From contig NZ_JAUSWJ010000001.1 in NCBI RefSeq assembly GCF_030815145.1, forward strand, positions 3,426,001 through 3,490,000: a DNA stretch of 64,000 nucleotides. Direction: 5' to 3'. The stretch's first letter is position 1, and every line of letters begins with the position of its first letter. The notes beneath the pieces were generated by a model that searched no databases, was not told where the DNA came from, and worked only from the letters and a program-made list of their open reading frames with translations. Below are positions 46,732 to 54,007 of this stretch, piece by piece. This stretch comes from Kaistia geumhonensis. Its GTDB lineage: Bacteria; Pseudomonadota; Alphaproteobacteria; Rhizobiales; Kaistiaceae. A program made the translations under genes and the position numbers.

Positions 46732-48081
46732 ATGGCATTCGATCTCATCCTGCGCGGCACCCTGGTCCGCACCGACGGGCTGATCGAGAACGGCTGGATC
46801 GCGATCGCCGGCGAGAAGATCGCGGCGATCGGAAGCGGCGCGGCGCCCGAGGCGGCGCTCACCGAGGATTTCGGCGACGCGCTGCTCTTTCCCGGCTTCG
46901 TCGACGGCCAGACGCATGCGACCAGCTATCGCGGGCTGCCAGGCTTCGCGGCGACCAGCCGTTCGGCGCTGGCCGGTGGCATCACGACCATGGTCGACAT
47001 GCCCTATGACAACCCGGACCCGCTGAACACGCTCGCGCGGCTCGAGGCCAAGGTGGAGGCGATCGAGACGCTGTCGCATTGCGACGTCGCCCTCTATGCG
47101 ACGGTCGCCCCCGGCCAGGGCACCGGCACCATGGTCGACCTCGCCAAGGCCGGCGTCTGCGCCTTCAAGATTTCCAGCATCGAGAGCCATCCCGTGCGCT
47201 TTCCGCGCCTGCCGGCCGACGAGACGCTCGCGATCCTGAAGGCGTCGGTCGAGACGGGGCTGCCCGTCGGCCTCCACAACGAGGACCAGGAGATCGTGCG
47301 GGCCGGCATTGCCGCGCTGAAGGCGACGGGACGCACGACGCCGGAATGGCACGAGCCGAGCCGGCCGCTCGCCGCGGAACTCACCGCCACGGCGCATTTC
47401 CTCGAGCTCGGCCGTGTGACCGGCGCGCATGTCCATATCGTCCACATCTCGCATCCGACCGGCTATGATCTCGTCGCGCGCTATCGCGACGAGGGCGTCA
47501 GGGCGACCGGAGAAATGTGCGTCCACTATCTCCATTTCGACGCGGGGCGCGACACGGCGCGGCTCGGCGCGCGCATGAAGGTGAGCCCTCCGATCAGGAC
47601 AGGCGTGCTCGACGCCCTCTGGCAGAAGCTCGCCGAGGACAAGTTCGCGCTCGTTTCCTCGGACCATTCGAGCTGGCCGGTCGACAACAAGCTCGTCCCT
47701 TCGATCTTCGATGCCGGTGCCGGTATTCCTGGCCTAGAGACGCTGGTGCCGTCCTTCTTCACCGATCTCCGTGGCCGCGTCGCGGACGCGGCCGGGCGGC
47801 TCTGCCTCGAGGTCTCGGAGAAGCCGGCGCGGCTTTTCGGTCTCTATGGCCGCAAGGGGGCGCTGCATCCCGGCTTCGACGCCGACGTGGCGGTTCTCGA
47901 ACAGGACGCTTTCCGTTTCGATGCCTCGGCGACCCGCGACGGGCTCAACTGGAGTCCCTATGACGGCGAGACCTTTGCCGCACGGATCGCCGCCACGTAT
48001 CTCCGCGGCCGCAAGGTCTTCGACGGAGCCGACATCATCGGCGCGCCGGGCGATGGCCGCTTCGTCAAGCGCGCCGCTTGA
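46732..48081 (+). CDS. Dihydropyrimidinase/allantoinase-like amidohydrolase
   Basis: Cyclic-amide hydrolase of 449 residues. It has the amidohydrolase opening FDLILRGTLVRTDG, the barrel metal site FVDGQTHATS, the carboxylated-Lys site VCAFKISSIE, His pairs in HVHIVHISHPTG and the catalytic Asp in VSSDHSSWPVDNK. The first His of the usual DxHxH is Gln here, so the binuclear centre may be altered. Expected action is opening of a cyclic amide such as hydantoin, dihydropyrimidine or allantoin. The ATG at 46732 lies 3 bp after the racemase stop. Confidence 0.88.
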   Translation: MAFDLILRGTLVRTDGLIENGWIAIAGEKIAAIGSGAAPEAALTEDFGDALLFPGFVDGQTHATSYRGLPGFAATSRSALAGGITTMVDMPYDNPDPLNTLARLEAKVEAIETLSHCDVALYATVAPGQGTGTMVDLAKAGVCAFKISSIESHPVRFPRLPADETLAILKASVETGLPVGLHNEDQEIVRAGIAALKATGRTTPEWHEPSRPLAAELTATAHFLELGRVTGAHVHIVHISHPTGYDLVARYRDEGVRATGEMCVHYLHFDAGRDTARLGARMKVSPPIRTGVLDALWQKLAEDKFALVSSDHSSWPVDNKLVPSIFDAGAGIPGLETLVPSFFTDLRGRVADAAGRLCLEVSEKPARLFGLYGRKGALHPGFDADVAVLEQDAFRFDASATRDGLNWSPYDGETFAARIAATYLRGRKVFDGADIIGAPGDGRFVKRAA

Positions 48082-48084
48082 GCC

Positions 48085-49386
48085 ATGGCGACAGAAACCT
48101 TCCAGCGCTCGCTCTGGTCGTCCCTCGCGCCACCCGCGCCGCGCACGCCGCCGCTTTCCGGCTCCGGCAAGGCGGATGTCGCGATCGTCGGTGCCGGCTT
48201 CCTCGGCCTCTCGACGGCGTTGCATCTCGCCGAGAGCGGCGCCAGCGTCGTGCTGCTCGAAGCGGAGGAGCCGGGCTTCGGCGCCTCCGGCCGCAATACC
48301 GGCTTCGTGGTGCCGAGCCTTCGCACCTCGCTTGGCCCAACCGATATCCGCGACCGTCTCGGCGAGCATGGCGAGCGGCTGACGGCGCTGGTCGGGCAGT
48401 CCGGCGATATCGTCTTCGACCTGATCCGCCGCCACGGCATCGCATGCAGCGCTGAGCAGACCGGCTGGATGCAGCCCGCGCATAGCGCGACGATGATGCG
48501 CGTGCTCGAGGCGCGGCAGGGCGACTGGGCGGCGCGCGGCCGCTCTGTGCTGATCCTCGACGCGGCGGAGACGAAGCGCCGGGCCGGCTTCGGTTCCTAT
48601 CACGGAGCGCTGCTCGATCCGACCGGCGGCCAGATCAACCCGCTCGCCTATGCGCGCGGCCTTGCCACCGCTGCGCTCGCGGCCGGCGCCGTCATCCACG
48701 CGGCGAGCCGGGTCATCGCCATCGACCGGCAGGGCGAGGGCTGGCGGGTGCGGACCGCCTCGGGCGAGATCAGGGCCGGCCGCGTGCTGCTCACCACCAA
48801 CGCGCTGGTCGGCTGCCTCAATCCTGCCATGGCGAGCTCGGTCATTCCGGTCCTCGTACATCAGATCGCGACGGAGCCGCTGTCCGAGGACCTGCGCCGG
48901 GACATCCTGCCAGGACGCTCGCCGCTCGCCGATACGCGGCGCCATACCTTCGCGCTGCGCTGGTCGCCCGATGGCCGCCTGGTCACCGGCGGCATGGTGC
49001 TGCCCGGCCCCGCCTCGCTTGCGCGCGCCAGCCGTGCATTCTTGAAGCGGCTCCGTCATTTCCTGCCGGGTCTCGGCACCATGCGCGCCGACTTCGTCTG
49101 GAACGGCGTCATCGCCGCGACGCTTGATCAAATGCCGCGCTTCGTCGAACTGGCGCCCGGCCTCGACGGCGCCATCGGCTGCAACGGTCGCGGCGTCGCG
49201 CTCACCACCGCGCTCGGCCGCGAGATCGCCGGCCTCTATGCGGGGCGGATCGCGGCCGACGCGTTTCCGCTGCCGCATGGACGGCCGGAAGCCGTGCCGG
49301 GCCATTTCCTCGCGCGCCATGGTCCGGCATTGTGGCTGCCCTGGAGCAATTGGCGCGATCATCTGGAGAGCGCCCGCGGCAACTGA
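48085..49386 (+). CDS. DAO-family FAD-dependent oxidoreductase
   Basis: Flavoprotein of 433 residues similar to glycine/D-amino-acid and gamma-glutamylputrescine oxidases. The FAD motif is VAIVGAGFLGLSTALHLAESG near residue 33, with ASGRNTGFVVPS downstream and a C-terminal GAIGCNGRGVALTTALG. It would oxidatively deaminate an amine or D-amino acid. It begins 3 bp after the hydrolase stop and is followed 19 bp later by the SDR gene, so it belongs to one operon. Confidence 0.92.
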   Translation: MATETFQRSLWSSLAPPAPRTPPLSGSGKADVAIVGAGFLGLSTALHLAESGASVVLLEAEEPGFGASGRNTGFVVPSLRTSLGPTDIRDRLGEHGERLTALVGQSGDIVFDLIRRHGIACSAEQTGWMQPAHSATMMRVLEARQGDWAARGRSVLILDAAETKRRAGFGSYHGALLDPTGGQINPLAYARGLATAALAAGAVIHAASRVIAIDRQGEGWRVRTASGEIRAGRVLLTTNALVGCLNPAMASSVIPVLVHQIATEPLSEDLRRDILPGRSPLADTRRHTFALRWSPDGRLVTGGMVLPGPASLARASRAFLKRLRHFLPGLGTMRADFVWNGVIAATLDQMPRFVELAPGLDGAIGCNGRGVALTTALGREIAGLYAGRIAADAFPLPHGRPEAVPGHFLARHGPALWLPWSNWRDHLESARGN

Positions 49387-49405
49387 CGGGCGAGGGAGAA
49401 GCTGC

Positions 49406-50194
49406 ATGAATCTCGGACTTGCCGGCAAGCGGGCCCTGGTGCTCGCCTCATCGCGCGGCCTTGGACTCGGCGTCGCGACGGCGCTGGTCGCCGAAGGCGC
49501 GCATGTCGTGATCACGGGCCGAAGCGCCGAAAAGCTCGACGCCGCTGCGGCGCGCCTCTCGGCCGGCGGGCCAGGCCGGGCAGAGGCGCTCGCCTGCGAC
49601 TTCGCGGCCGACGGCGCCGTCGCCGCGCTCGCGGAAGGAGCCGTCGCCCGGCTCGGCGGCGTCGATGTGCTCGTCAACAACACCGGCGGCCCGCCGCCCG
49701 GCAGCATCCTCGCGGTCGCGCCCGAGACCTGGGAGAAGCAGTTCGGCGCCATGGTGCGCAATGTCTTCGACCTGACGGGCCGGCTGGTGCCTGAAATGCG
49801 CGCGCGGGGCTGGGGGCGGATCCTTACCATCGCCTCGTCGGGCGTCGAGCAGCCGATCCCGGGTCTCGGCATCTCCAACGCCCTGCGCGCAGCGCTCGCA
49901 GGCTGGTCCAAGACGCTCGCCGAAGAGGTCGCGCGCGATGGCGTCACGGCCAATCTGATCCTGCCCGGCCGGATCCAGACGGAGCGCGTCGACGAGATCG
50001 ACCACGCCAATGCCGAGAAGAGCGGCAAGCCGGTCGAAGAGGTGGCGGCTGCCTCCCGCGCCGCGATCCCGGTCGGCCGCTACGGCACCGTAGAGGAATT
50101 CGCCGCCGTCGCTGCCTTCCTCGTCAGCGAGCCGGCAAGCTATGTCACCGGCAGCATGATCCGCTGCGATGGCGGCGCGATCCGGTCGGTCTGA
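49406..50194 (+). CDS. Atypical SDR-family oxidoreductase lacking Tyr-Lys
   Basis: SDR-fold protein of 262 residues with LVLASSRGLGLGVATAL and NNTGGPPPG. After the catalytic-region Ser (IASSGVEQ), the expected YxxxK is replaced by PGLGISNALRAALAG, as in a known subgroup with an SNxxRA pattern. Catalysis must therefore differ from the classical mechanism, or the protein may have another role. The GAGGGAGAAG ribosome-binding site precedes the ATG at 49406. The gene ends the forward operon; the opposing DHDPS-family gene stops at the next base. Confidence 0.85.
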   Translation: MNLGLAGKRALVLASSRGLGLGVATALVAEGAHVVITGRSAEKLDAAAARLSAGGPGRAEALACDFAADGAVAALAEGAVARLGGVDVLVNNTGGPPPGSILAVAPETWEKQFGAMVRNVFDLTGRLVPEMRARGWGRILTIASSGVEQPIPGLGISNALRAALAGWSKTLAEEVARDGVTANLILPGRIQTERVDEIDHANAEKSGKPVEEVAAASRAAIPVGRYGTVEEFAAVAAFLVSEPASYVTGSMIRCDGGAIRSV

Positions 50195-51130
50195 TCAGCT
50201 TCGGCGGATCGCAGCGAGGCGCTTCTCGAGCCGGTCCATGAGCCGGTCGAGTTCGACATGATCGAGCGCGTCCAGCTTCGGTCCCGGAGCGCGGACATGG
50301 GCAGAGGCGATGGCGCCGCGCCGGCGGAGGATTTCCTTGCGGATGGCGAGGCCGAGCCCCGGCTGTGTCTCGTGCCGGATCAGCGGCAGATGGGCGTCGA
50401 AGACATCTTCGGCGCCTTCGATGTCGCCGGCACGGGTGCGGTTCACGACCTCGACCAGCATCTCCGGATAGGCGTAGCCGGTCATGGCGCCGTCGGCGCC
50501 GCGAGCGAGTTCCTGCGGCAGGAAGAGACCGCCATTGCCGACCAGGATCGACAGGCGCCGCGTGCCCCGTTCTGCTTCGCCCCGGCGCAGTCGCGAGAGC
50601 TTGGAGAGTCCCGGCCAGTCCTCGTGCTTCAGCATGACGATCTGCAGGTGGCGCGCGAAGATCGCCTCCAGCGTCGGCACCGAGAAATGAACGCCGAGCA
50701 CGAGGGGAAAGTCCTGCAGCACGACCGGCACATCCGGCCCCAGCGCGGCGCAGACCGCTGCGAAATAGCCGGTCAGCTGCTCCTCTGTCTTAAGGCTCGG
50801 CTGCGGCGCCACCATGACGCCCGCGGCGCCGGCTGCCATCGCTTCATGCGCCAGCGCGACCATCGCCGACATGCCTGGATTGCTGACGCCGACGACGACG
50901 GGAATTCGGCCGGCGACACGGTCCAGCACCACCTTCATGAAGGCGCTGCTCTCTTCGGGTGACAGCTTCTGCGCCTCGCCCATCATGCCGAGAATGGTGA
51001 GGCCGGTGGCGCCGTGGCCGAGATAGAAGTCCGTCAGCCGCGCCGCGCTGTCGAGATCGAGCGCGCCGTCATCGGCGAAGGGGGTGGCGGAGATCGGAAA
51101 AACGCCGTTGGCGCTGGCATCAAGTCGCAT
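50195..51130 (-). CDS. DHDPS/NAL-family protein with altered active site
   Basis: TIM-barrel protein of 311 residues with the Schiff-base Lys in IVMLKHEDWPG. The usual Tyr motif YNxP is replaced by VVLQDFPLV, and the GSTGE motif reads ILGMMGEAQ. It therefore belongs to a divergent subgroup in which proton shuttling must differ. A pyruvate-dependent aldolase or a hydratase-aldolase reaction is possible. It is transcribed divergently from the DapB-like gene at 51337, with two operator-like palindromes between them. Confidence 0.87.
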   Translation of the reverse strand: MRLDASANGVFPISATPFADDGALDLDSAARLTDFYLGHGATGLTILGMMGEAQKLSPEESSAFMKVVLDRVAGRIPVVVGVSNPGMSAMVALAHEAMAAGAAGVMVAPQPSLKTEEQLTGYFAAVCAALGPDVPVVLQDFPLVLGVHFSVPTLEAIFARHLQIVMLKHEDWPGLSKLSRLRRGEAERGTRRLSILVGNGGLFLPQELARGADGAMTGYAYPEMLVEVVNRTRAGDIEGAEDVFDAHLPLIRHETQPGLGLAIRKEILRRRGAIASAHVRAPGPKLDALDHVELDRLMDRLEKRLAAIRRS

Positions 51131-51184
51131 GGAATCCTCGCTCGGCGCATGATCGCTGCAGGCGCCCGGATCCTGTTGATCTAG

Positions 51185-51202
51185 TATATCTAGTAAGATG
51201 TC
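51185..51202. promoter_or_regulatory. Island GntR operator candidate E
   Basis: TATATCTAGTAAGATGTC fits the GATAT-8-ATATC pattern with one mismatch per arm and lies 55 bp before the DHDPS-family start at 51130 (minus strand). It overlaps a second short palindrome, CTAGTATATCTAG, so the true register is uncertain. Confidence 0.4.
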
Positions 51203-51297
51203 AATCGTCGCGGAATGCTCTGCCGGCCGTGGCTCCCGGCCGGCAGCGCCATGAATCGTAGGGCCAGAAACATGCGCTTGATTGCCCTACTTTCTGA

Positions 51298-51315
51298 GAT
51301 ATTACTGAAAATATC
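51298..51315. promoter_or_regulatory. Island GntR operator candidate B
   Basis: GATATTACTGAAAATATC has perfect 6-bp arms (GATATT/AATATC) and ends 21 bp before the DapB-like ATG at 51337. It is the best match to the island palindrome family. Confidence 0.6.
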
Positions 51316-51336
51316 AATCATCGGAGCCTGTTTGCC

Positions 51337-52461
51337 ATGCCTCAAGCCGCGCGTCCCATCCATGTCGTCCTGTTCGGTCTCGGCGCGCTCGGGTCGCTGG
51401 TCGTCCGCTGTCTCGCGGAGGGCTATCCGCTCATCCGCGTCGTCGCCGCCGTCGACCATGATCCGGCCAAGGCCGGCCGGAGGCTCGCCGAGCTCTACCC
51501 GGACTTTGCCGGGGCGGGCGAGATCGTGGTGCGAGGGAGCCTCGCCGAGGCGCTCGCCGCCGCGCCGGTGCCGGCCGACCTTCTCTATCACCTAACGGAA
51601 TCGGCTCCGGAGCGCATCGAACGGCAATTGCTTGAGGCGTTGGCGGCGGGGCTCGACGTGCTTTCCGCCTCGGAGGCGATGTTCCATCCCGCGCTTCGCC
51701 ATGCCGATTTCGCCGCCCGCCTCGATGCGGCCGCCCGCGCGAATGGCGTCACCGTTTCCGGCACCGGCATCAATCCGGGCTTCAGCTTCGACAGCGTGCC
51801 GCTGGTGCTGGCGCGCGCCACCTCGGGCGTGCGCCGTGTCACCATCACCCGCGCCATCGACGTGACCGGCACCGGTCCTGGCGACATCGACCATGTCGGC
51901 TATGCGCTGTGGCCGCGCGAGTTCGAGGAGAAGATCGCCTCGGGCCGGATCGTCGGCCACATGGGAATGCCGGAATCGATCGCCGCGATCGCGGAGCGGC
52001 TCGGCCTCGCCATCGATCGCGTCGAGGAGAAGTGGGAGACGGAAGTGGCGGATTTCCCGGTCGATTCCGGGACGCCGAGCCTCGGCATGATCGAGCCCGG
52101 CCGCGTGATCGGCATCACCCAGACCGGCCTCGGCCTCTCGGGCGACGAGACCGTGATCCGCATGAGCCTCATCATGTATTACGATCCCGAGCGGTTCGGC
52201 ATCGCGGCCGCCGACACGATCGAGATCGATGGCGCGCATCACATCCGCGCCAGCCTCAGGCCGGCGGCGCTGTCGCTATTCGGGGCGGCCAATGTGATCG
52301 TCAACGCCACGGCCGATGTGCATGGCGCCGCGCCGGGGCTCTACGACATGCTGGAGGCGCCGCTCGCTGGGGAGCGGCGCGGCGGCTTCCGCTATGTGCT
52401 CGACCCGGCGGCGGACGTTCGGCCAGGGGCGGTGCCGCTGAAGCGCGTGCCCTCGGCGTGA
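51337..52461 (+). CDS. DapB-like NAD(P)-binding dehydrogenase, paralogue 1
   Basis: Protein of 374 residues with an N-terminal Rossmann fold (HVVLFGLGALGSLVVR) related to dihydrodipicolinate reductase and 2,4-diaminopentanoate dehydrogenase. Later marks are SASEAMFHP, SGTGINPGFSFDS and GHMGMPESIAAIAE. The last two recur, nearly unchanged, in the paralogue at 58678. It likely acts as an amino-acid or imine dehydrogenase rather than in lysine synthesis. The ATG at 51337 is preceded by a good operator-like palindrome. It is the partner of the divergent DHDPS-family gene. Confidence 0.85.
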   Translation: MPQAARPIHVVLFGLGALGSLVVRCLAEGYPLIRVVAAVDHDPAKAGRRLAELYPDFAGAGEIVVRGSLAEALAAAPVPADLLYHLTESAPERIERQLLEALAAGLDVLSASEAMFHPALRHADFAARLDAAARANGVTVSGTGINPGFSFDSVPLVLARATSGVRRVTITRAIDVTGTGPGDIDHVGYALWPREFEEKIASGRIVGHMGMPESIAAIAERLGLAIDRVEEKWETEVADFPVDSGTPSLGMIEPGRVIGITQTGLGLSGDETVIRMSLIMYYDPERFGIAAADTIEIDGAHHIRASLRPAALSLFGAANVIVNATADVHGAAPGLYDMLEAPLAGERRGGFRYVLDPAADVRPGAVPLKRVPSA

Positions 52462-52495
52462 AAGGGAAGGGCGCGCTTTCGGCGCGCCCGCCCGG

Positions 52496-52861
52496 TCACA
52501 TGTCGCCGTCTTCCTTGCTCGGATTGGCGCAGACCGCGATGACGAGACCGGCATCGCCGATGATATGGCGGTAGCGATAGACCTTGGGGAGATACATCGC
52601 GTCGCCCTGGCGGAAGATGCGCTCCTCGCCCGTCGCCTCGACGATCTGCCGCGACCAGCCCTGCAGGCAATAGAGGATGACCTCGTGCTTGCCGTCGCCT
52701 TCCACCATCACGTCGAAATTCGGCATGTAGGTCGTGATGTGGAAGGAGATCGACGAGCCTTGCTTCTTGTTGGTGATCAGCCTGTGGCTGAACTCCTGCC
52801 CCTCATGGATCCACGTCTTGGTCGTGGTTTCCTGCCGCGCCCACATGATCTTGTCGCCCAT
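52496..52861 (-). CDS. Small cupin-like protein
   Basis: Protein of 121 residues with a beta-rich cupin pattern: FDVMVEGDGKHEVILYCLQG followed by FRQGDAMYLPKVYRYRHI. Potential metal residues include the His of GKHEV and the His of YRHI. It could be a small isomerase, dioxygenase or binding protein. The ATG at 52861 has AGGAACGG upstream; a longer frame to 52903 would run through the palindrome at 52884-52901 and is less likely. It converges with the DapB-like gene. Confidence 0.75.
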   Translation of the reverse strand: MGDKIMWARQETTTKTWIHEGQEFSHRLITNKKQGSSISFHITTYMPNFDVMVEGDGKHEVILYCLQGWSRQIVEATGEERIFRQGDAMYLPKVYRYRHIIGDAGLVIAVCANPSKEDGDM

Positions 52862-52883
52862 CGCATCCGTTCCTGCGGTTTGA

Positions 52884-52901
52884 GATATCTCGTGATATTT
52901 C
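52884..52901. promoter_or_regulatory. Island GntR operator candidate C
   Basis: GATATCTCGTGATATTTC fits the 5-8-5 pattern with one mismatch (ATTTC for ATATC) and lies 23 bp before the cupin start at 52861. It shares GTGATATTTC with site A. Confidence 0.5.
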
Positions 52902-52999
52902 AAACGGCATGCGATGTCGAGGGTAGCGATGCTCGGGGCGCCTCGGACGGCCGCATCTTCCTCCTGTGCGAAGGGCCGCCGGAGGCCCGGCGGCAGGCC

Positions 53000-53785
53000 T
53001 CAGAGGCTGATCTGCGCGAAGCTGCGTGAGCTCGCCAGCGCCTTGAACAGGCCTTCGCGGGTGATGTCGTTGTGCTTGATCATAATGGCACGGGCAGCGT
53101 CCGGGTCGCGCTTCCTGAGGACCTCGACGATCGCCTGGTGATCGTTGATCGTCTCGCTGTTCACGTCGCGCAGCCGGGCGCCGAGATAGAAGAACCGCTC
53201 CAGCTCGTCCATCTGGCGGACGATGAGGGCTTGCAGCCGCTCGTTGCCCGACGCCTTGGCGATGGCGGCGTGGAAGTCGCGGTTCGCCTTTATGAAGCGC
53301 TGAAGGCTCGGCTGCTCGGCGCGGTCATAGACGACATCGGCGAGTTTCTGCAGCTGGTCGAGCTCGGCATCGGTGATGCGCGCGCAGGCGAGTTCCGCCG
53401 CACCTGCTTCCAGAATGGTGCGCAGGTCGAACAGTTCGCTCATGTCGCCGAAGGTGATCGGCACGACCTGATAGCCTCGGCGCGGGAAGGTGCGGACGAA
53501 GCCCTCCTGGCGCAGCGTCGCCAGCGCCTCGCGCACCGGTGTCTTCGATACGTCGAAGCGCTGCGCCAGCTCGGCCTCGGAAAGCTCGCGGCCCGGCTCC
53601 AGCGCGCAGGTCAGGATGTCCGAGCGAAGCAGCTGGTAGACGCGATCCGTCAGCGAGGCGCGGGCGGTCTTCTTGCCCGCGCGGGCGCGACGAGGCGCCG
53701 CCGCCGTCTCCTTTGCCGGGCGCTTGGCGCGCCCGCCCGCCGCCGGCTTCGCCTCCTTCGCATCATCCTCGGTCAAAGCCGCCAT
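53000..53785 (-). CDS. GntR-family regulator, FadR/FCD subfamily (island regulator)
   Basis: Regulator of 261 residues. The N-terminus is an unusual Ala/Lys/Arg-rich tail of about 45 residues (AKPAAGGRAKRPAKETAAAP) before the winged helix LAQRFDVSKTPVREALATLRQEG. The FCD domain follows with FHAAIAKASGN and NDHQAIVEVL as ligand/metal-site stretches. ATG at 53785 is preferred over an upstream in-frame ATG at 53872, because the longer frame would read through the palindrome at 53837-53854. It is the obvious candidate to bind the GATAT...ATATC sites across the island, including its own promoter. Confidence 0.9.
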   Translation of the reverse strand: MAALTEDDAKEAKPAAGGRAKRPAKETAAAPRRARAGKKTARASLTDRVYQLLRSDILTCALEPGRELSEAELAQRFDVSKTPVREALATLRQEGFVRTFPRRGYQVVPITFGDMSELFDLRTILEAGAAELACARITDAELDQLQKLADVVYDRAEQPSLQRFIKANRDFHAAIAKASGNERLQALIVRQMDELERFFYLGARLRDVNSETINDHQAIVEVLRKRDPDAARAIMIKHNDITREGLFKALASSRSFAQISL

Positions 53786-53836
53786 AGTCCCATCCCGCGC
53801 GCCTGCACCAATTTTCGTCGATTCGCCCCATGATAC

Positions 53837-53854
53837 TATATCAGCGTGCATATC
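53837..53854. promoter_or_regulatory. Island GntR operator candidate G (regulator's own promoter)
   Basis: TATATCAGCGTGCATATC matches the 5-8-5 pattern with one mismatch and lies 52 bp upstream of the regulator start at 53785, suggesting autoregulation. Confidence 0.5.
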
Positions 53855-53937
53855 TCGCGCACAGGCCGCCACCAGCCGCCCAGCCGCTGCCGAAGTGTCT
53901 CTCCGGGCACCGTGAAAAACGGCGCGACCGAATGTCA

Positions 53938-53957
53938 GATATTTTTACAGGAATATC
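53938..53957. promoter_or_regulatory. Island GntR operator candidate D
   Basis: GATATTTTTACAGGAATATC has perfect 6-bp arms (GATATT/AATATC) with an 8-bp spacer and ends 51 bp before the flavoprotein start at 54008. The spacer is two bases longer than in site B. Confidence 0.5.
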
Positions 53958-54007
53958 AAAGATACGCTATAACCCGATTGACCGGAGCGGTTTTCAGGGA
54001 GCGTCGG

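Noticed and set aside
53846-54007. Longer N-terminus of the flavoprotein starting at 53846
   Set aside because: It would run through two operator-like palindromes and lacks similarity; ATG 54008 has a good ribosome-binding site.
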